DNA from: Fulvimarina endophytica
GTDB lineage: Bacteria; Pseudomonadota; Alphaproteobacteria; Rhizobiales; Rhizobiaceae
Assembly: GCF_003403015.1 (NCBI RefSeq)
Contig: NZ_QURL01000007.1
Location: 1 to 64,000 of the forward strand
Direction of reading: 5' to 3'
DNA: 64,000 nucleotides
Shown here: piece by piece, positions 1 through 8,384 of the stretch
Layout of the letters: each line of letters starts with the position of its first letter
How positions within the stretch are numbered: position 1 is the stretch's first letter
Position numbers and translations under genes: made by a program
Notes under the pieces: model-generated
The model's input: the letters and a program-made list of their open reading frames with translations, nothing else
The model's database searches: none
What the model was told of the DNA's origin: nothing

Positions 1-1594
1 CGCTCTTGCTCGGATCGGCAAGGCGCATGAGTTCGGGAAACAGGAAAGCGTCGCCCAGCCCCTTCGCCCAATGCACGAAGCCGATCTCATCGAGAAAGTC
101 GTTGAGAACGAAGAAGTTCGTGCTCGCATTCGTTTTGTATGGGACACGCTTCCAGACGCCGTTGATCTGCGTGATCCCGGATGTCTGCGCCACGTGAACG
201 CCGTGATACTTCTCGCGGAAGTCGTGACCTTTCAGGTGAATGAGCAGGCCGAGACGTCGTCCGGTCAAGTGCCCGAGCAGTGGAAGCAAGGCATTGTCGA
301 GAAGCCCGCTCTCAACCCCGACCTTGAAGATCGCGGAAATCTTTTCCGCGCTCAGAGGCTCGGCCGAAACGGGAGGCGCCGCCGTGTTCGGCCACCAGAC
401 CCGAACATACGTGAACGGGTTGTTGTAGCCGAGCGTCGCGACCTTGTAACCGATCATCGTCTTGACGATGCTGACATAGCCCTCCTGAAGCGCCTTGCGC
501 GCCAGCGGCTTGGCGTGGAGATCGCGGTTGCGGTCGATGATCTCGCGCGCCGTCAAGTGCTTTGGACGTTCCGCGACGCTGGCGGGCCAGAAGGTCAGGA
601 GACTGATATAGGCCTGAAGGTCGGACCCGTCATATGTGTCGACGGGATGGTCTCCGATCAGCTCGATGAAGAGGTCCCGCCGAAAGCGGGCTGTCTTGAG
701 ATCCTTGTTCTTACCCCCGGAAGCATCCTCCCGGGCCGCCAGATAGTCGTCCGAGACTTCGCTGAAAAGCGGCATCGTCGAGGCCGGACGCTGCACGAAG
801 CGGCGATCAAGCTTGAATGCAGGGATCTTCTGTCCATGCTCGTCCAGCGGTTCCTGCATTGGTGAGGGCGTCGACAAGCCCTGCCGAGCGTCGGTCATCG
901 TTTGCGGAGCGGCTGCCGCCGGAGTTTCAATCGCCTGAGCGGCAGCTTGAGGCGCCATCACAGGAGCTGGCTTCGCATCTGCGGACTTGATCGCGTCTGC
1001 GGACGTCGCCGTCGCCATGAACTTGTCGACGTACTTTTCTTTCAGAATATCCGCACTGTCGACAATCAGCGGATTGCCTTCGGAGCCTTTGGCGATCTCG
1101 CGCGCGATGGCGACAAGCCCGCGCATTCCCTCGAACGAAGCTTCTTCTTCCGGGCTCGGGCGGGGAGCCTCGCCAGCGATGAAGGAATGATACGCCTTCA
1201 GCCATCCCCGCATCTCGACCAGCGCCTCTTCCGAGGTTTCTCCTGAGAAGGTCGGCGTCCTGTCCTCCACTGGCCCGCCGTCCTCATCTTTGCTTCCAGC
1301 CAATCGTCTGCCTCTCAGTTCATCGAACCGCCCCCGTGCGTGAGCTGCAAGGAGGTCGGCTTTGCGCCGTGCCTCGCGCGCCGAACAGGCGCCGAGACTG
1401 ATACGGATCGGCGGCCTCGAGCGACCGCCACCAAGATCCTTCGGAAGGCGGACCTGAAAGAGATAGATCGTCCCGGACCGGACGAGAAAAGGACCCGCCC
1501 CGCGTCGATTGACGTCCGATTCGGTCCGCTTCGGTGACCCCCCACGCGATACACGGCACGATACACCGGACGATACACCAGCCAAAACCGACAT
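1..1594 (-). CDS. Tyrosine-type site-specific integrase, truncated by the window edge
   Basis: The minus-strand frame is open from an ATG at 1594 to base 1 (531 codons) with no stop, so the C-terminus lies outside the window. The N-terminus reads like the integrase N-domain of the DUF6538 type: a strand with GTIYLFQVRLPKDL, then ISLGACSAREARRKADLLAA. Later come an acidic, Ala/Pro-rich linker and a core-binding region, then the box I stretch HLTGRRLGLLIHLKGHDFR, which carries the first catalytic Arg. The HxxR and Tyr motifs would lie off the left end. An in-frame stop occurs upstream near 1651, and GTG at 1600 is an alternative start. The gene begins 84 bases from the 3' end of tRNA-Ser and reads away from it, the usual arrangement for an island or prophage integrase using a tRNA as attachment site. 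Whether the element is complete or active cannot be judged. Confidence 0.85.
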   Translation of the reverse strand, partial: MSVLAGVSSGVSCRVSRGGSPKRTESDVNRRGAGPFLVRSGTIYLFQVRLPKDLGGGRSRPPIRISLGACSAREARRKADLLAAHARGRFDELRGRRLAGSKDEDGGPVEDRTPTFSGETSEEALVEMRGWLKAYHSFIAGEAPRPSPEEEASFEGMRGLVAIAREIAKGSEGNPLIVDSADILKEKYVDKFMATATSADAIKSADAKPAPVMAPQAAAQAIETPAAAAPQTMTDARQGLSTPSPMQEPLDEHGQKIPAFKLDRRFVQRPASTMPLFSEVSDDYLAAREDASGGKNKDLKTARFRRDLFIELIGDHPVDTYDGSDLQAYISLLTFWPASVAERPKHLTAREIIDRNRDLHAKPLARKALQEGYVSIVKTMIGYKVATLGYNNPFTYVRVWWPNTAAPPVSAEPLSAEKISAIFKVGVESGLLDNALLPLLGHLTGRRLGLLIHLKGHDFREKYHGVHVAQTSGITQINGVWKRVPYKTNASTNFFVLNDFLDEIGFVHWAKGLGDAFLFPELMRLADPSKS

Positions 1595-1655
1595 TCCCAC
1601 ACTCCCAAAACGGGTGTGTCGATCGGGTCGAATGCGTGAATAAGCGGGATTTTAA

Positions 1656-1687
1656 ATGGCGGAGAGTGGAAAATCCATGGCGGAGAG
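1656..1687. repeat. 11-bp direct repeat at the tRNA-Ser 3' end, candidate att site
   Basis: The 11-mer ATGGCGGAGAG occurs at 1656-1666 and again at 1677-1687, where it covers the encoded CCA and the 3' acceptor strand of tRNA-Ser. Duplication of a tRNA 3' end next to an integrase gene is typical of attachment-site cores or of remnants from repeated integration. The partner site at the far end of the element is not in this window, so the role is inferred. Confidence 0.45.
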
Positions 1688-1768
1688 GGGGGGATTCGAA
1701 CCCCCGATACGCTATTAACGTATGCCGCATTTCGAGTGCGGTGCATTCGACCACTCTGCCACCTCTCC
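1678..1768 (-). tRNA. tRNA-Ser (anticodon CGA)
   Basis: The minus strand folds as a 91-nt class II tRNA with an encoded CCA. The seven-base acceptor stem is GGAGAGG/CCTCTCC with discriminator G, the anticodon loop contains CTCGAAA with anticodon CGA, there is a long variable arm, and the T-arm is GGGGGTTCGAATCCCCC. The anticodon and the long variable arm identify serine. It reads toward the integrase gene on its left. Confidence 0.96.
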
Positions 1769-2170
1769 ACGAGGTTCCCGCATGGGCGGGTTCGCAACGC
1801 TCGGATGGCCGGCGTCGTCTTGCCGGATTGCCGAGGATGCAGGTCGTGCGCTTCGGTTGGAAGCGCGCCGGCTCCTTACCAAGATGATGGGGCGGATGAC
1901 AAGTGGAGAGGTTCGCCAATGGCGTGTTTTTCGGATCGCCGTGTCGGAGGCACGAAATCTGCCGGACGCTTCGCGGCGTCCTGCCGTCGGAGCCGGCGGC
2001 GAAGTGCTTTGCGAAAGGCCGGAGACAGTTGGCTTTCGGCGCCATTCTTCGGACGAAGCGGCCTCGGCTTTCACATCAAAGAAGAAGCCTCGGCGTACAC
2101 ATCGAAATGGGGGCTTCAACTCAAGATGTGGTCTTCAACCGCTCTCCGCCGACGGCATCGGGAGACAGAG
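1769..2170. other. Non-coding stretch upstream of tRNA-Ser
   Basis: About 400 bases between the tRNA-Ser 5' end and the repeat downstream of arsB. Short open frames exist on both strands, but none has a recognisable product or a convincing ribosome binding site. The tRNA promoter should lie at its left end, though no clear -35/-10 pair was recognised. Confidence 0.5.
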
Positions 2171-2270
2171 AGCATAGGATCGAAAACTGGTCCCGGTTTT
2201 CGGACCATCCGTCACGTCAGCGGAAAGCCGGACGCTCGGACCCATCACCTGAATTGAGTCCGTGGCTCGC
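2171..2270. repeat. Dispersed palindromic element, copy A (degenerate)
   Basis: The segment is related over about 100 bases to 53504-53600. It shares blocks such as CGAAAACTGG, CCCGGTTTTCGGACCATCCG and GCTCGGACCC in the same order. The hairpin that is perfect in the 53504 copy is degenerate here. It ends 29 bases from the arsB stop codon, on the downstream side of that gene. Similar palindromic intergenic repeats are common in Hyphomicrobiales genomes. Confidence 0.65.
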
Positions 2271-2298
2271 AAGAACCGGGCGGACCCAGGCACCCTCG

Positions 2299-3603
2299 TC
2301 AGGATATGAGCGGGAGCCAGAGCCAGAGCGCCATCAGCGTCAGGATGAGGACCGGCGGGGTGAGGACCACGCCCACCTTCACATACTGTCCCCAGCTGAT
2401 GCGCTGGCCCTTTCCGGCGAGAACGTGAAGCCAGAGAAGGGTCGCGAGCGAGCCGATGGGCGTGAATTTCGGGCCGAGATCGTTGCCGACGACATTCGCG
2501 TAGATCATCAGATCGCGCGTCATCGGGGCGACGTCTACCCTGTCGATGGCGAGCGCGCCGACGAGTGTCGCCGGCAGATTGTTCATGATCGAGGCAAGCG
2601 CGGCGACGACGACGCCGGTTCCGACGGTCGCAGCAAGGTCTCCCTCGGCGGCAAGCCAGGAAAGGACGCTGGATGCGATCTCGGTCAGTCCCGCATTTCC
2701 GAGGCCGTAGACCACCAGATACATGCCGATCGAGAAGAGGACGATCTGCCAGGGAGCGTCGGCGAGAACCCGTTTGAGATCCACCACCGCGCCTCGGCCG
2801 CCGGACCACCAGCGCCCCGCGACCGCAAGGAGCAGGACCGCCGCCGCGCCCGTGACGAAGGCGATGGGCAGGCCGAGTTGGCCGGTCACGAAATAGGCGA
2901 CGAGAAGAAGGGCGAGCAGGGGAAAGGCCGCGCGGAAAACCGCGTGGTCCGCGATGGCCGAACGGGGCTCTTCGAGGCGCTCCAACGGATAGGAGACCGG
3001 GATATCCTTGCGGAAGCAGAGCCAGAGAACGCCGATCGTCGCGATCACCGAGACGAAATTGACCGGTACCATCACCGCCGCATAGCGATCGAACGAGACG
3101 CCGAAGAAGTTCGCCGTGACGATGTTCACGAGGTTCGAGACGACGAGGGGCAGGCTCGCCGTGTCTGCGACGAAGCCGCAGGCGATGGTGAAAGCGAACG
3201 CACCTGCGGCCGGGACCTCAAGCCTCAGGAGGATGGCGAGAACGATGGGCGTAAGAAGAAGGGCCGCGCCGTCATTGGCGAAGAAGGCGGCGATCACGGC
3301 GCCGAGCAGGATGATCAGGGGAAAGAGACGATGGCCCCTGCCCTTGCCCCAGCGGATGACGTGCAGCGCTGCCCATGAGAAGAAGCCCGCCTCGTCGAGG
3401 ATCAGCGAGATGACGATGAGGGCGACGAAGGTGAAGGTCGCATCCCAGACGATGTGCCAGACCGTTCCGACATCGCCCCAGTCGACCACGCCGGTTGCGA
3501 GCGCGACGGCCGCCCCGGCGAGCGCCGACCATCCGATGCCGAGGCCCTTCGGCTGCCAGATGACGAAGACGAGGGTGACGATGAAGATGGCAAGAGCGAG
3601 CAT
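2299..3603 (-). CDS. arsB: Arsenite efflux transporter ArsB
   Basis: The 434-residue polytopic membrane protein matches the length and pattern of ArsB, the inner-membrane arsenite/antimonite extruder that works alone with proton exchange or with an ArsA ATPase. Recognisable family stretches are FFANDGAALLLTPIVLA near residue 107, where ion-transporter proteins keep the AND motif, and SIMNNLPATLVGALAI and GNDLGPKFTPIGSLATLLWL in the second half. The hydrophobic segments repeat as in the two halves of the ion-transporter superfamily. It is the last gene of the arsR-arsC-arsH-arsB operon, 36 bases after arsH. No arsA is present, so it probably acts as a secondary pump. Confidence 0.93.
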   Translation of the reverse strand: MLALAIFIVTLVFVIWQPKGLGIGWSALAGAAVALATGVVDWGDVGTVWHIVWDATFTFVALIVISLILDEAGFFSWAALHVIRWGKGRGHRLFPLIILLGAVIAAFFANDGAALLLTPIVLAILLRLEVPAAGAFAFTIACGFVADTASLPLVVSNLVNIVTANFFGVSFDRYAAVMVPVNFVSVIATIGVLWLCFRKDIPVSYPLERLEEPRSAIADHAVFRAAFPLLALLLVAYFVTGQLGLPIAFVTGAAAVLLLAVAGRWWSGGRGAVVDLKRVLADAPWQIVLFSIGMYLVVYGLGNAGLTEIASSVLSWLAAEGDLAATVGTGVVVAALASIMNNLPATLVGALAIDRVDVAPMTRDLMIYANVVGNDLGPKFTPIGSLATLLWLHVLAGKGQRISWGQYVKVGVVLTPPVLILTLMALWLWLPLIS

Positions 3604-3639
3604 GGTCGTCCGAAAGCTGACAGGCGGGGATGAAGGGGG

Positions 3640-4365
3640 TCAGAGCGAGCGCTGGTTCACGCGTTCGGACAGGGCGGTGGCATCCTCGGCGCGTTCGGAA
3701 TAACGGTCCGTCAGATAGTCGCCGCGACCGCGCATCAGCCATGTGAACTTCACGAGTTCCTCGCAGACATCGACGACACGGGCATAATAGGCGGAGGGTT
3801 TCATGCGCCCCGCCTCGTCGAATTCCAGAAACGCCTTCGCGACCGAGGACTGGTTCGGAATCGTGACCATGCGCATCCAGCGGCCAAGGATGCGCATCTG
3901 GTTGACGGCATTGAACGATTGAGAACCGCCGGAGACCTCCATCACCGCGAGCGTCTTGCCCTGTGTCGGGCGCTTGGCGCCGAGGGCGAGCGGGATCCAG
4001 TCGATCTGCGCCTTCATGATGCCCGTCATCGCGCCGTGGCGCTCGGGACTGACCCAGACCATGCCTTCCGACCAGTCCGCCAGATCGCGCAGTTCGCTCA
4101 CCTTCGGATGGTCCGGCTCGGCGCCATCGGGAAGCGGCAGGCCGGTCGGGTCGAACGTCCGGACCTCGCAGCCGAACCATGCGAGGAGGCGGCCCGCTTC
4201 CTCGGACAGGAGGCGCGAATAGGACCTCTCGCGGATCGAGCCGTAGAGAACGAGAATGCGGGGCGCATGCATCGGGCTGCCCGGCGCGGCAAGGGCTGCA
4301 GCATCGATCGGGCGCAGAGCTTCGTCCATCGCGCTCGGCAGGTCGGCCGGCGAACCGGACGTCAT
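3640..4365 (-). CDS. arsH: Arsenical resistance flavoprotein ArsH
   Basis: The 241-residue NADPH-dependent FMN reductase-fold protein has the ArsH signature [18 protein letters not shown] at residues 35-52 and the FMN-binding loop region [18 protein letters not shown]. The ending, [20 protein letters not shown], is also typical. Family members oxidise trivalent organoarsenicals and reduce quinones or dyes with NADPH. The start overlaps the arsC stop by a few bases (ATG at 4363-4365), implying translational coupling. It sits between arsC and arsB. Confidence 0.93.
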   Translation of the reverse strand: MTSGSPADLPSAMDEALRPIDAAALAAPGSPMHAPRILVLYGSIRERSYSRLLSEEAGRLLAWFGCEVRTFDPTGLPLPDGAEPDHPKVSELRDLADWSEGMVWVSPERHGAMTGIMKAQIDWIPLALGAKRPTQGKTLAVMEVSGGSQSFNAVNQMRILGRWMRMVTIPNQSSVAKAFLEFDEAGRMKPSAYYARVVDVCEELVKFTWLMRGRGDYLTDRYSERAEDATALSERVNQRSL

Positions 4366-4772
4366 GTCGCCGACGCCGCGGAGACGTGTTCGCCGTCTTC
4401 CTTGGTGAAGGAGGCGACTGGATTGTCGAGAAGCGCAAGCACTCTCTCCGATGGCCGGCAGAGAGCTGCGCCCTTTTCGGTGACGACGATCGGCCGATTG
4501 ATGAGGATCGGATGGGCGATCATCGCATCGAGAAGGTCGTCGCCGGACAGGCTCTCGTCGCCGAGGCCGAGTTCGGCATAGGGCGTCCCCTTCTCGCGCA
4601 GGAGATCGCGGGGCCGGATGCCCATCAGGCCGACGAGTTCCACGAGCCGCTCCCGGCTCGGAGGGGTCTTCAGATATTCCACGATCTCCGGCTCCTCTCC
4701 GGACAGGCGGATCATCTCGAGCGCGTTGCGGGACGTGCCGCAGGCGGGGTTGTGGTAGATCTGGATGCTCAT
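4362..4772 (-). CDS. arsC: Arsenate reductase ArsC (glutaredoxin-type)
   Basis: The 136-residue protein begins [18 protein letters not shown], with the catalytic Cys at residue 11 in the CGTSRN loop of the R773-type ArsC family. These enzymes reduce arsenate to arsenite using glutathione and glutaredoxin, giving the ArsB substrate. The later stretch [23 protein letters not shown] carries the arginine-containing active-site region of the family. The ATG at 4772 overlaps the arsR end by four bases. A longer upstream reading in this frame runs across arsR and is rejected because the family N-terminus starts exactly here. Confidence 0.94.
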   Translation of the reverse strand: MSIQIYHNPACGTSRNALEMIRLSGEEPEIVEYLKTPPSRERLVELVGLMGIRPRDLLREKGTPYAELGLGDESLSGDDLLDAMIAHPILINRPIVVTEKGAALCRPSERVLALLDNPVASFTKEDGEHVSAASAT

Positions 4773-5116
4773 GAAGAGACCTTCGGTTGGCAGATGCTCG
4801 TCAAATCGCCGAGCCCCGCACAGATTTCCGGCTTTCCGCCGCAGCAATCCTCGGTGAGGAAGGCGAGAAGCGCGCGCATTTCCTCGTAGTTCGCCGAGTA
4901 GAGAATGCGGCGCCCATCGCGTGAGGAACGCAGCAGCCCTGCCCGCTCCAAAGCCGCGAGGTGAAAGCTCGTGCGGGTTGCGGGAATGGCGAGCGCCTCG
5001 GCGATCTCGCCGGATGGCATGCCGCCGGGTCCCGCGCGCACGAGCATGCGAAAGGCCGCCAGGCGATCGGCATGGGCAAGGGCGGCAAGGGCGGTCACGG
5101 CACGGTCGTCGATCAT
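4769..5116 (-). CDS. arsR: Arsenic-responsive repressor ArsR
   Basis: The 115-residue winged-helix repressor of the ArsR/SmtB family has a recognition region [30 protein letters not shown] at residues 44-73. The common ELCVCDL metal site is absent. Instead a C-terminal cluster [10 protein letters not shown] supplies Cys91, Cys92 and Cys99, resembling the ArsR class in which As(III) binds a C-terminal cysteine triad. It is the first gene of the ars operon and probably represses its own promoter, which lies within about 35 bases upstream. Confidence 0.92.
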   Translation of the reverse strand: MIDDRAVTALAALAHADRLAAFRMLVRAGPGGMPSGEIAEALAIPATRTSFHLAALERAGLLRSSRDGRRILYSANYEEMRALLAFLTEDCCGGKPEICAGLGDLTSICQPKVSS

Positions 5117-5118
5117 TC

Positions 5119-5152
5119 ATACGATATTGCAAATATAGTCGCATAATGCAAA
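5119..5152 (-). promoter_or_regulatory. ars operon promoter/operator candidate
   Basis: This is an AT-rich island in GC-rich surroundings immediately upstream of arsR. It contains the 13-base odd palindrome ATATT-GCA-AATAT at 5124-5136. On the minus strand a TTGCAT hexamer is followed 17 bases later by AATATC, a plausible -35/-10 pair overlapping the palindrome. An ArsR operator overlapping its own promoter is the expected arrangement. No binding evidence exists. Confidence 0.5.
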
Positions 5153-5302
5153 CGAAGCGGCGACATGGTGGAGCTTGCCGGCCGAGCGACGCCGACCACC
5201 GGACAAGACCGGAAGCGGCATTGCGATTATTCGTCAGAGACTTAGTGCCGGATCTTCATCGAACTCGTCACGCATGCGCGTGCCGGCAGAACACCGCCGC
5301 GA

Positions 5303-6043
5303 CTACGCCCGTCGGGCCGCGTCGGCTTCGACGCCATAAGCCAGAGCGATGACGTTTTCCTGACTGCGAACATGGTCGCGCATCACCGAGAAGAGGCTTG
5401 CGGCATCGCGCTCGCGCAGGAAGCGCAGCATGGCTTCATGTTCGCCGACCGCCCTCTTCCACTGCTCGTCCGTCTTGTTCGAGGAGTAGCGGGCGACCTG
5501 GATGCGTCCCGAGAGCGAATGATAGATGCGCTGAAGCGTCGTATTGCCGGACAGGCGGACGATCGCATCGTGGATCTGGCGGTTTCGGTCGAAATAGCCG
5601 GCCTTGTCTCCCGCCTTCCAGGCGTCGAGCATCGCATCGTGGAGGCGTTGAAGCTCTTCGATATCCGCATCGTTGACGAGCGCGCAGGCCCGCTCGCCGG
5701 CCGTCGCCTCCAGTATGGCGATGATCTCGAGCATCTCGACGAGCTCGGCCCGATCGATCAGGCGCACGCGCGGACCGTAATTGGGCAGGATCTCGAGGAG
5801 ATCCTCCGCCGCCAGCATCTTGATCGCCTCGCGCATGGGCGTGCGCGAAATGCCGAAGGAGACCGCGAGATCGCCCTCGTTGATGCGATCTCCGGGCTTG
5901 AAGGCGCCGGAGCGGATCATCTCGCGCAACCGCGTCGCGGCCGTATCGTGCAGATAGTTCCGGCGGATCGTCTGGCCCGTCCGCAGGCTGCCCGTGCCCT
6001 CCTTGCCTTCGATCGTCGCCATTCTCGGTCCCGTTCTGCTCAT
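5303..6043 (-). CDS. GntR family regulator, FCD (FadR-like) subfamily
   Basis: The 246-residue regulator has an N-terminal winged helix (about residues 30-95, containing GDLAVSFGISRTPMREAIKML) and a C-terminal all-helical FCD domain. FCD metal/ligand-site residues are visible as DRNRQIH, VGEHEAM and MRDHV. The start at 6043 is preceded by AAGGAG eight bases upstream on the minus strand, and longer upstream readings run into the intergenic region without a comparable site. It is divergent from the TRAP transporter genes beginning at 6567 and probably controls them in response to the transported acid or its CoA ester. The effector is unknown. Confidence 0.9.
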   Translation of the reverse strand: MSRTGPRMATIEGKEGTGSLRTGQTIRRNYLHDTAATRLREMIRSGAFKPGDRINEGDLAVSFGISRTPMREAIKMLAAEDLLEILPNYGPRVRLIDRAELVEMLEIIAILEATAGERACALVNDADIEELQRLHDAMLDAWKAGDKAGYFDRNRQIHDAIVRLSGNTTLQRIYHSLSGRIQVARYSSNKTDEQWKRAVGEHEAMLRFLRERDAASLFSVMRDHVRSQENVIALAYGVEADAARRA

Positions 6044-6318
6044 TCTCTCAACTCCTTCGGGACGGCGCGAGACCTGCCCCGGCACCGATCGGACGCAACC
6101 GCCGCGAATCGATGCCGCGACGACCTGCGATAGCATGTGCATGCGTGCTGGCGAAGCGACCGTTCCGGCGCGCCAAAGCGGCTTAGCACACTCTTCGAAG
6201 GCCGGCTCGGTTCTGTTCCGCGACCCATTCGACGGGTCCGATGCGACCTTTCCCTCGACCCACGCCTCCTCTCCTCGCACTGGGCCCGCAGAAGGCTTGC
6301 AACCTTACGAACCGCCGG

Positions 6319-6349
6319 TTGACTCGCCGCATATTTTATACATTATAAA
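6319..6349 (+). promoter_or_regulatory. Divergent promoter/operator region with AT-rich palindrome
   Basis: The perfect odd palindrome TTTATA-CAT-TATAAA spans 6335-6349, an AT-rich block in a GC-rich intergenic region (6044-6566) between the GntR regulator and dctP. TTGACT at 6319-6324 could serve as -35 with TATAAA at 6344-6349 as -10, although the 19-base spacing is long. FCD-type GntR regulators commonly bind such short AT-rich inverted repeats in divergent promoters. The remaining 500 bases of this gap show no other clear element. Confidence 0.45.
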
Positions 6350-6566
6350 GTTTGAAGGCCGTCGTAAATCGCGGGGGTTCGAATGCCGATCACCGGATGT
6401 GTCCGGGAATCGGCGAGCGGATCGCCGCCGGCCGAAAGGGCGTATTGGGAGATACGCCTTCGAGAGGGGGGAGCGTTCTCGAGCGCCGTCCCCATCCATC
6501 GCGGCCTCGCCCGCCATCCGGCGACAAGGGCGAGATACCGCATCGGGATCTACAGGGAGGAACTCC

Positions 6567-7544
6567 ATGAAATTCGGTGGCATTCTCGCGATCGGTCTGA
6601 CGATCGCTCTCGGCACGACGTCGGCGGCCCTCGCCCAGACGGAAGTCAAATTCGGCCATGTGGGCGAGCCCGGCTCGCTCTTCGCGCTCAGCGCCGAAGA
6701 GTTCGCCGAGAAGGCGAACGAGAAGCTCGGCGACAAGGCGAAGGTCGTCGTCTACGGGTCGAGCCAGCTCGGCAACGACAATGCAATGCTGCAGAAGCTG
6801 AAGCTCGGCACGGTCGATCTCGCTTTGCCCTCCTCCGTCATGTCCTCGCAGATCCCGATCTTCGGCCTGTTCGACATGCCTTATCTCGTGAACGACCGCG
6901 AGCACATGGCGAAGATCCGCGACGAGGTGGTGATGCCCGAAATGGCACCTGTCGCCGAAGAGTCGGGCTTCAAGGTCCTCGGCGTCTGGGAGAACGGCTT
7001 CCGGCAGATCACCAACAATCGCCATCCGATCGTGAAGCCAGAGGATCTGAAGGGCATCAAGCTGCGCACGCCGAGCGGCGAATGGCGCGTGAAGATGTTC
7101 GAGGCCTATGGCGCGACCCCGAGCCCGATGGCCTTTTCGGAGGTGTTCGTCGCTCTGCAGACCGGCGTAATGGACGGGCAGGAAAACCCTTACGCCCAGA
7201 TCTATCCCTCGCGTCTCTACGAGGTGCAGGACTACCTGTCGAAGAGCAATCACGTCTACACGCCGGCCTATGTCACGGCGGGACGCAGCTTCGGCCGCCT
7301 CGACCCCGAGGTTCAGCAGATCCTGACGGAAACCGCCGTGGAGATGCAGGATCGGGTCTACGAGATCGCCGCCCAGCTCGACGAGGAGCTTCTGCAGAAG
7401 CTGATCGATGCGGGCATGCAGGTCAACGAGGTCGACCGCGAGGCCTTCATCGAGGCCAGCAAGCCGATCTACGAGCAGTTCGCTTCCTCGGTCGAAGGCT
7501 CGCAGGCCATGATCGACAAGGCCCAGTCTCTCGCAGGGCAGTAA
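6567..7544 (+). CDS. dctP: TRAP transporter substrate-binding protein (DctP family)
   Basis: The 325-residue periplasmic protein has a Sec signal peptide (MKFGGILAIGLTIALG..., cleavage probably after ALA at residue 23). The family core follows: LGTVDLALPSSVMSSQIPIFGLFDMPYLV, the LKGIKLRTPSGEWRVKMFEAYGA segment with the conserved carboxylate-binding Arg, and FVALQTGVMDGQENPYAQI. The ATG at 6567 follows GGGAGG at a good distance, and a much longer upstream reading lacks a signal peptide. It delivers an organic acid to the DctQ/DctM membrane proteins encoded next. Co-directional CoA-transferase and crotonase genes suggest a carboxylate that is activated as a CoA ester. Confidence 0.92.
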   Translation: MKFGGILAIGLTIALGTTSAALAQTEVKFGHVGEPGSLFALSAEEFAEKANEKLGDKAKVVVYGSSQLGNDNAMLQKLKLGTVDLALPSSVMSSQIPIFGLFDMPYLVNDREHMAKIRDEVVMPEMAPVAEESGFKVLGVWENGFRQITNNRHPIVKPEDLKGIKLRTPSGEWRVKMFEAYGATPSPMAFSEVFVALQTGVMDGQENPYAQIYPSRLYEVQDYLSKSNHVYTPAYVTAGRSFGRLDPEVQQILTETAVEMQDRVYEIAAQLDEELLQKLIDAGMQVNEVDREAFIEASKPIYEQFASSVEGSQAMIDKAQSLAGQ

Positions 7545-7772
7545 GCGCGGACCCGTCACGGGCATCCGCCGCCGAGCGGGTGCCCGTGAGCGCATTGATC
7601 CTGGATCGATCCCGCAAGGGGCCGGACCGGACGCAGACGATAGTCTTCCCCTTCTCGCATCTCGTTCCGCACCGTTGGCGCAGTGTCGCCCATCGGCTCG
7701 ATCCCGCTTGTCCTGCGGGAGGGGCAAGCGGAACGCGGCGCTTCGATCGCTCCATCACACTTGGATAACTCC

Positions 7773-8384
7773 ATGCAATCGCTTCAACTGGTCAGACGCT
7801 CCTATCAGCGCCTGCTCGAAGCCATCACCGGCCTCATCGTGGCGGCACTGACCGTCCTGATCATCGCCGGGACGGTCTTTCGCTACATGGACGCTTCGCT
7901 CTCCTGGTATGACGAGGTGGCCTCGGTCGGCCTCGTCTGGATGACCTATTTCGGCAGCGCGCTCGCGGCCGCGAAGGGCGCGCATATCGGCTTCCCCGGC
8001 CTCGTCAACGCGCTGCCGCAGAACCTGAGGGTCGCCTCGGTCATCCTCGCGGAACTCTGCGTCTTCGGCTTCTTCATCCTTCTCGCCTATGCCGGCTGGG
8101 AAGTGCTCGTCATCCTCGACGGAATGACGATGACCTCGCTGCCCTCGGTATCGGTGCAGATCACCCAGGGCATCATTCCGCTCGGCGCGGTCCTCTTCAT
8201 GATCGCGGAAGCCATGCGCACCCCCGAGATGATCGAGGACGCGCGGCGCGGCAATTTCATGGATCACGAATTGAAAGAGGCGCTCGGCGGCCATGTGGAC
8301 GAGGTCCAGCAGCCGAGCGGCGCCGAGCCCGTGTCCACCGACGCGCGCCATGGCAAGGACAAGGGAACGGGAGGCATCTCATGA
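7773..8384 (+). CDS. dctQ: TRAP transporter small membrane subunit (DctQ family)
   Basis: The 203-residue protein has four hydrophobic segments at roughly residues 18-38, 48-66, 82-105 and 125-147 and the DctQ signature SWYDEVASVGLVWMTYFGSA near residue 46. A hydrophilic C-terminal tail of about 50 residues is longer than in many relatives. The stop overlaps the dctM start as ATGA, so the two are translationally coupled. DctQ and DctM together form the sodium-driven membrane part of the transporter. A 228-base gap separates it from dctP. Confidence 0.9.
   Translation: MQSLQLVRRSYQRLLEAITGLIVAALTVLIIAGTVFRYMDASLSWYDEVASVGLVWMTYFGSALAAAKGAHIGFPGLVNALPQNLRVASVILAELCVFGFFILLAYAGWEVLVILDGMTMTSLPSVSVQITQGIIPLGAVLFMIAEAMRTPEMIEDARRGNFMDHELKEALGGHVDEVQQPSGAEPVSTDARHGKDKGTGGIS

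Noticed and set aside
4362..5144. A 260-residue protein joining the arsR region to ArsC
   Set aside because: The first half is arsR read in another frame; ArsC starts at its standard N-terminus at 4772 and overlaps arsR by four bases.
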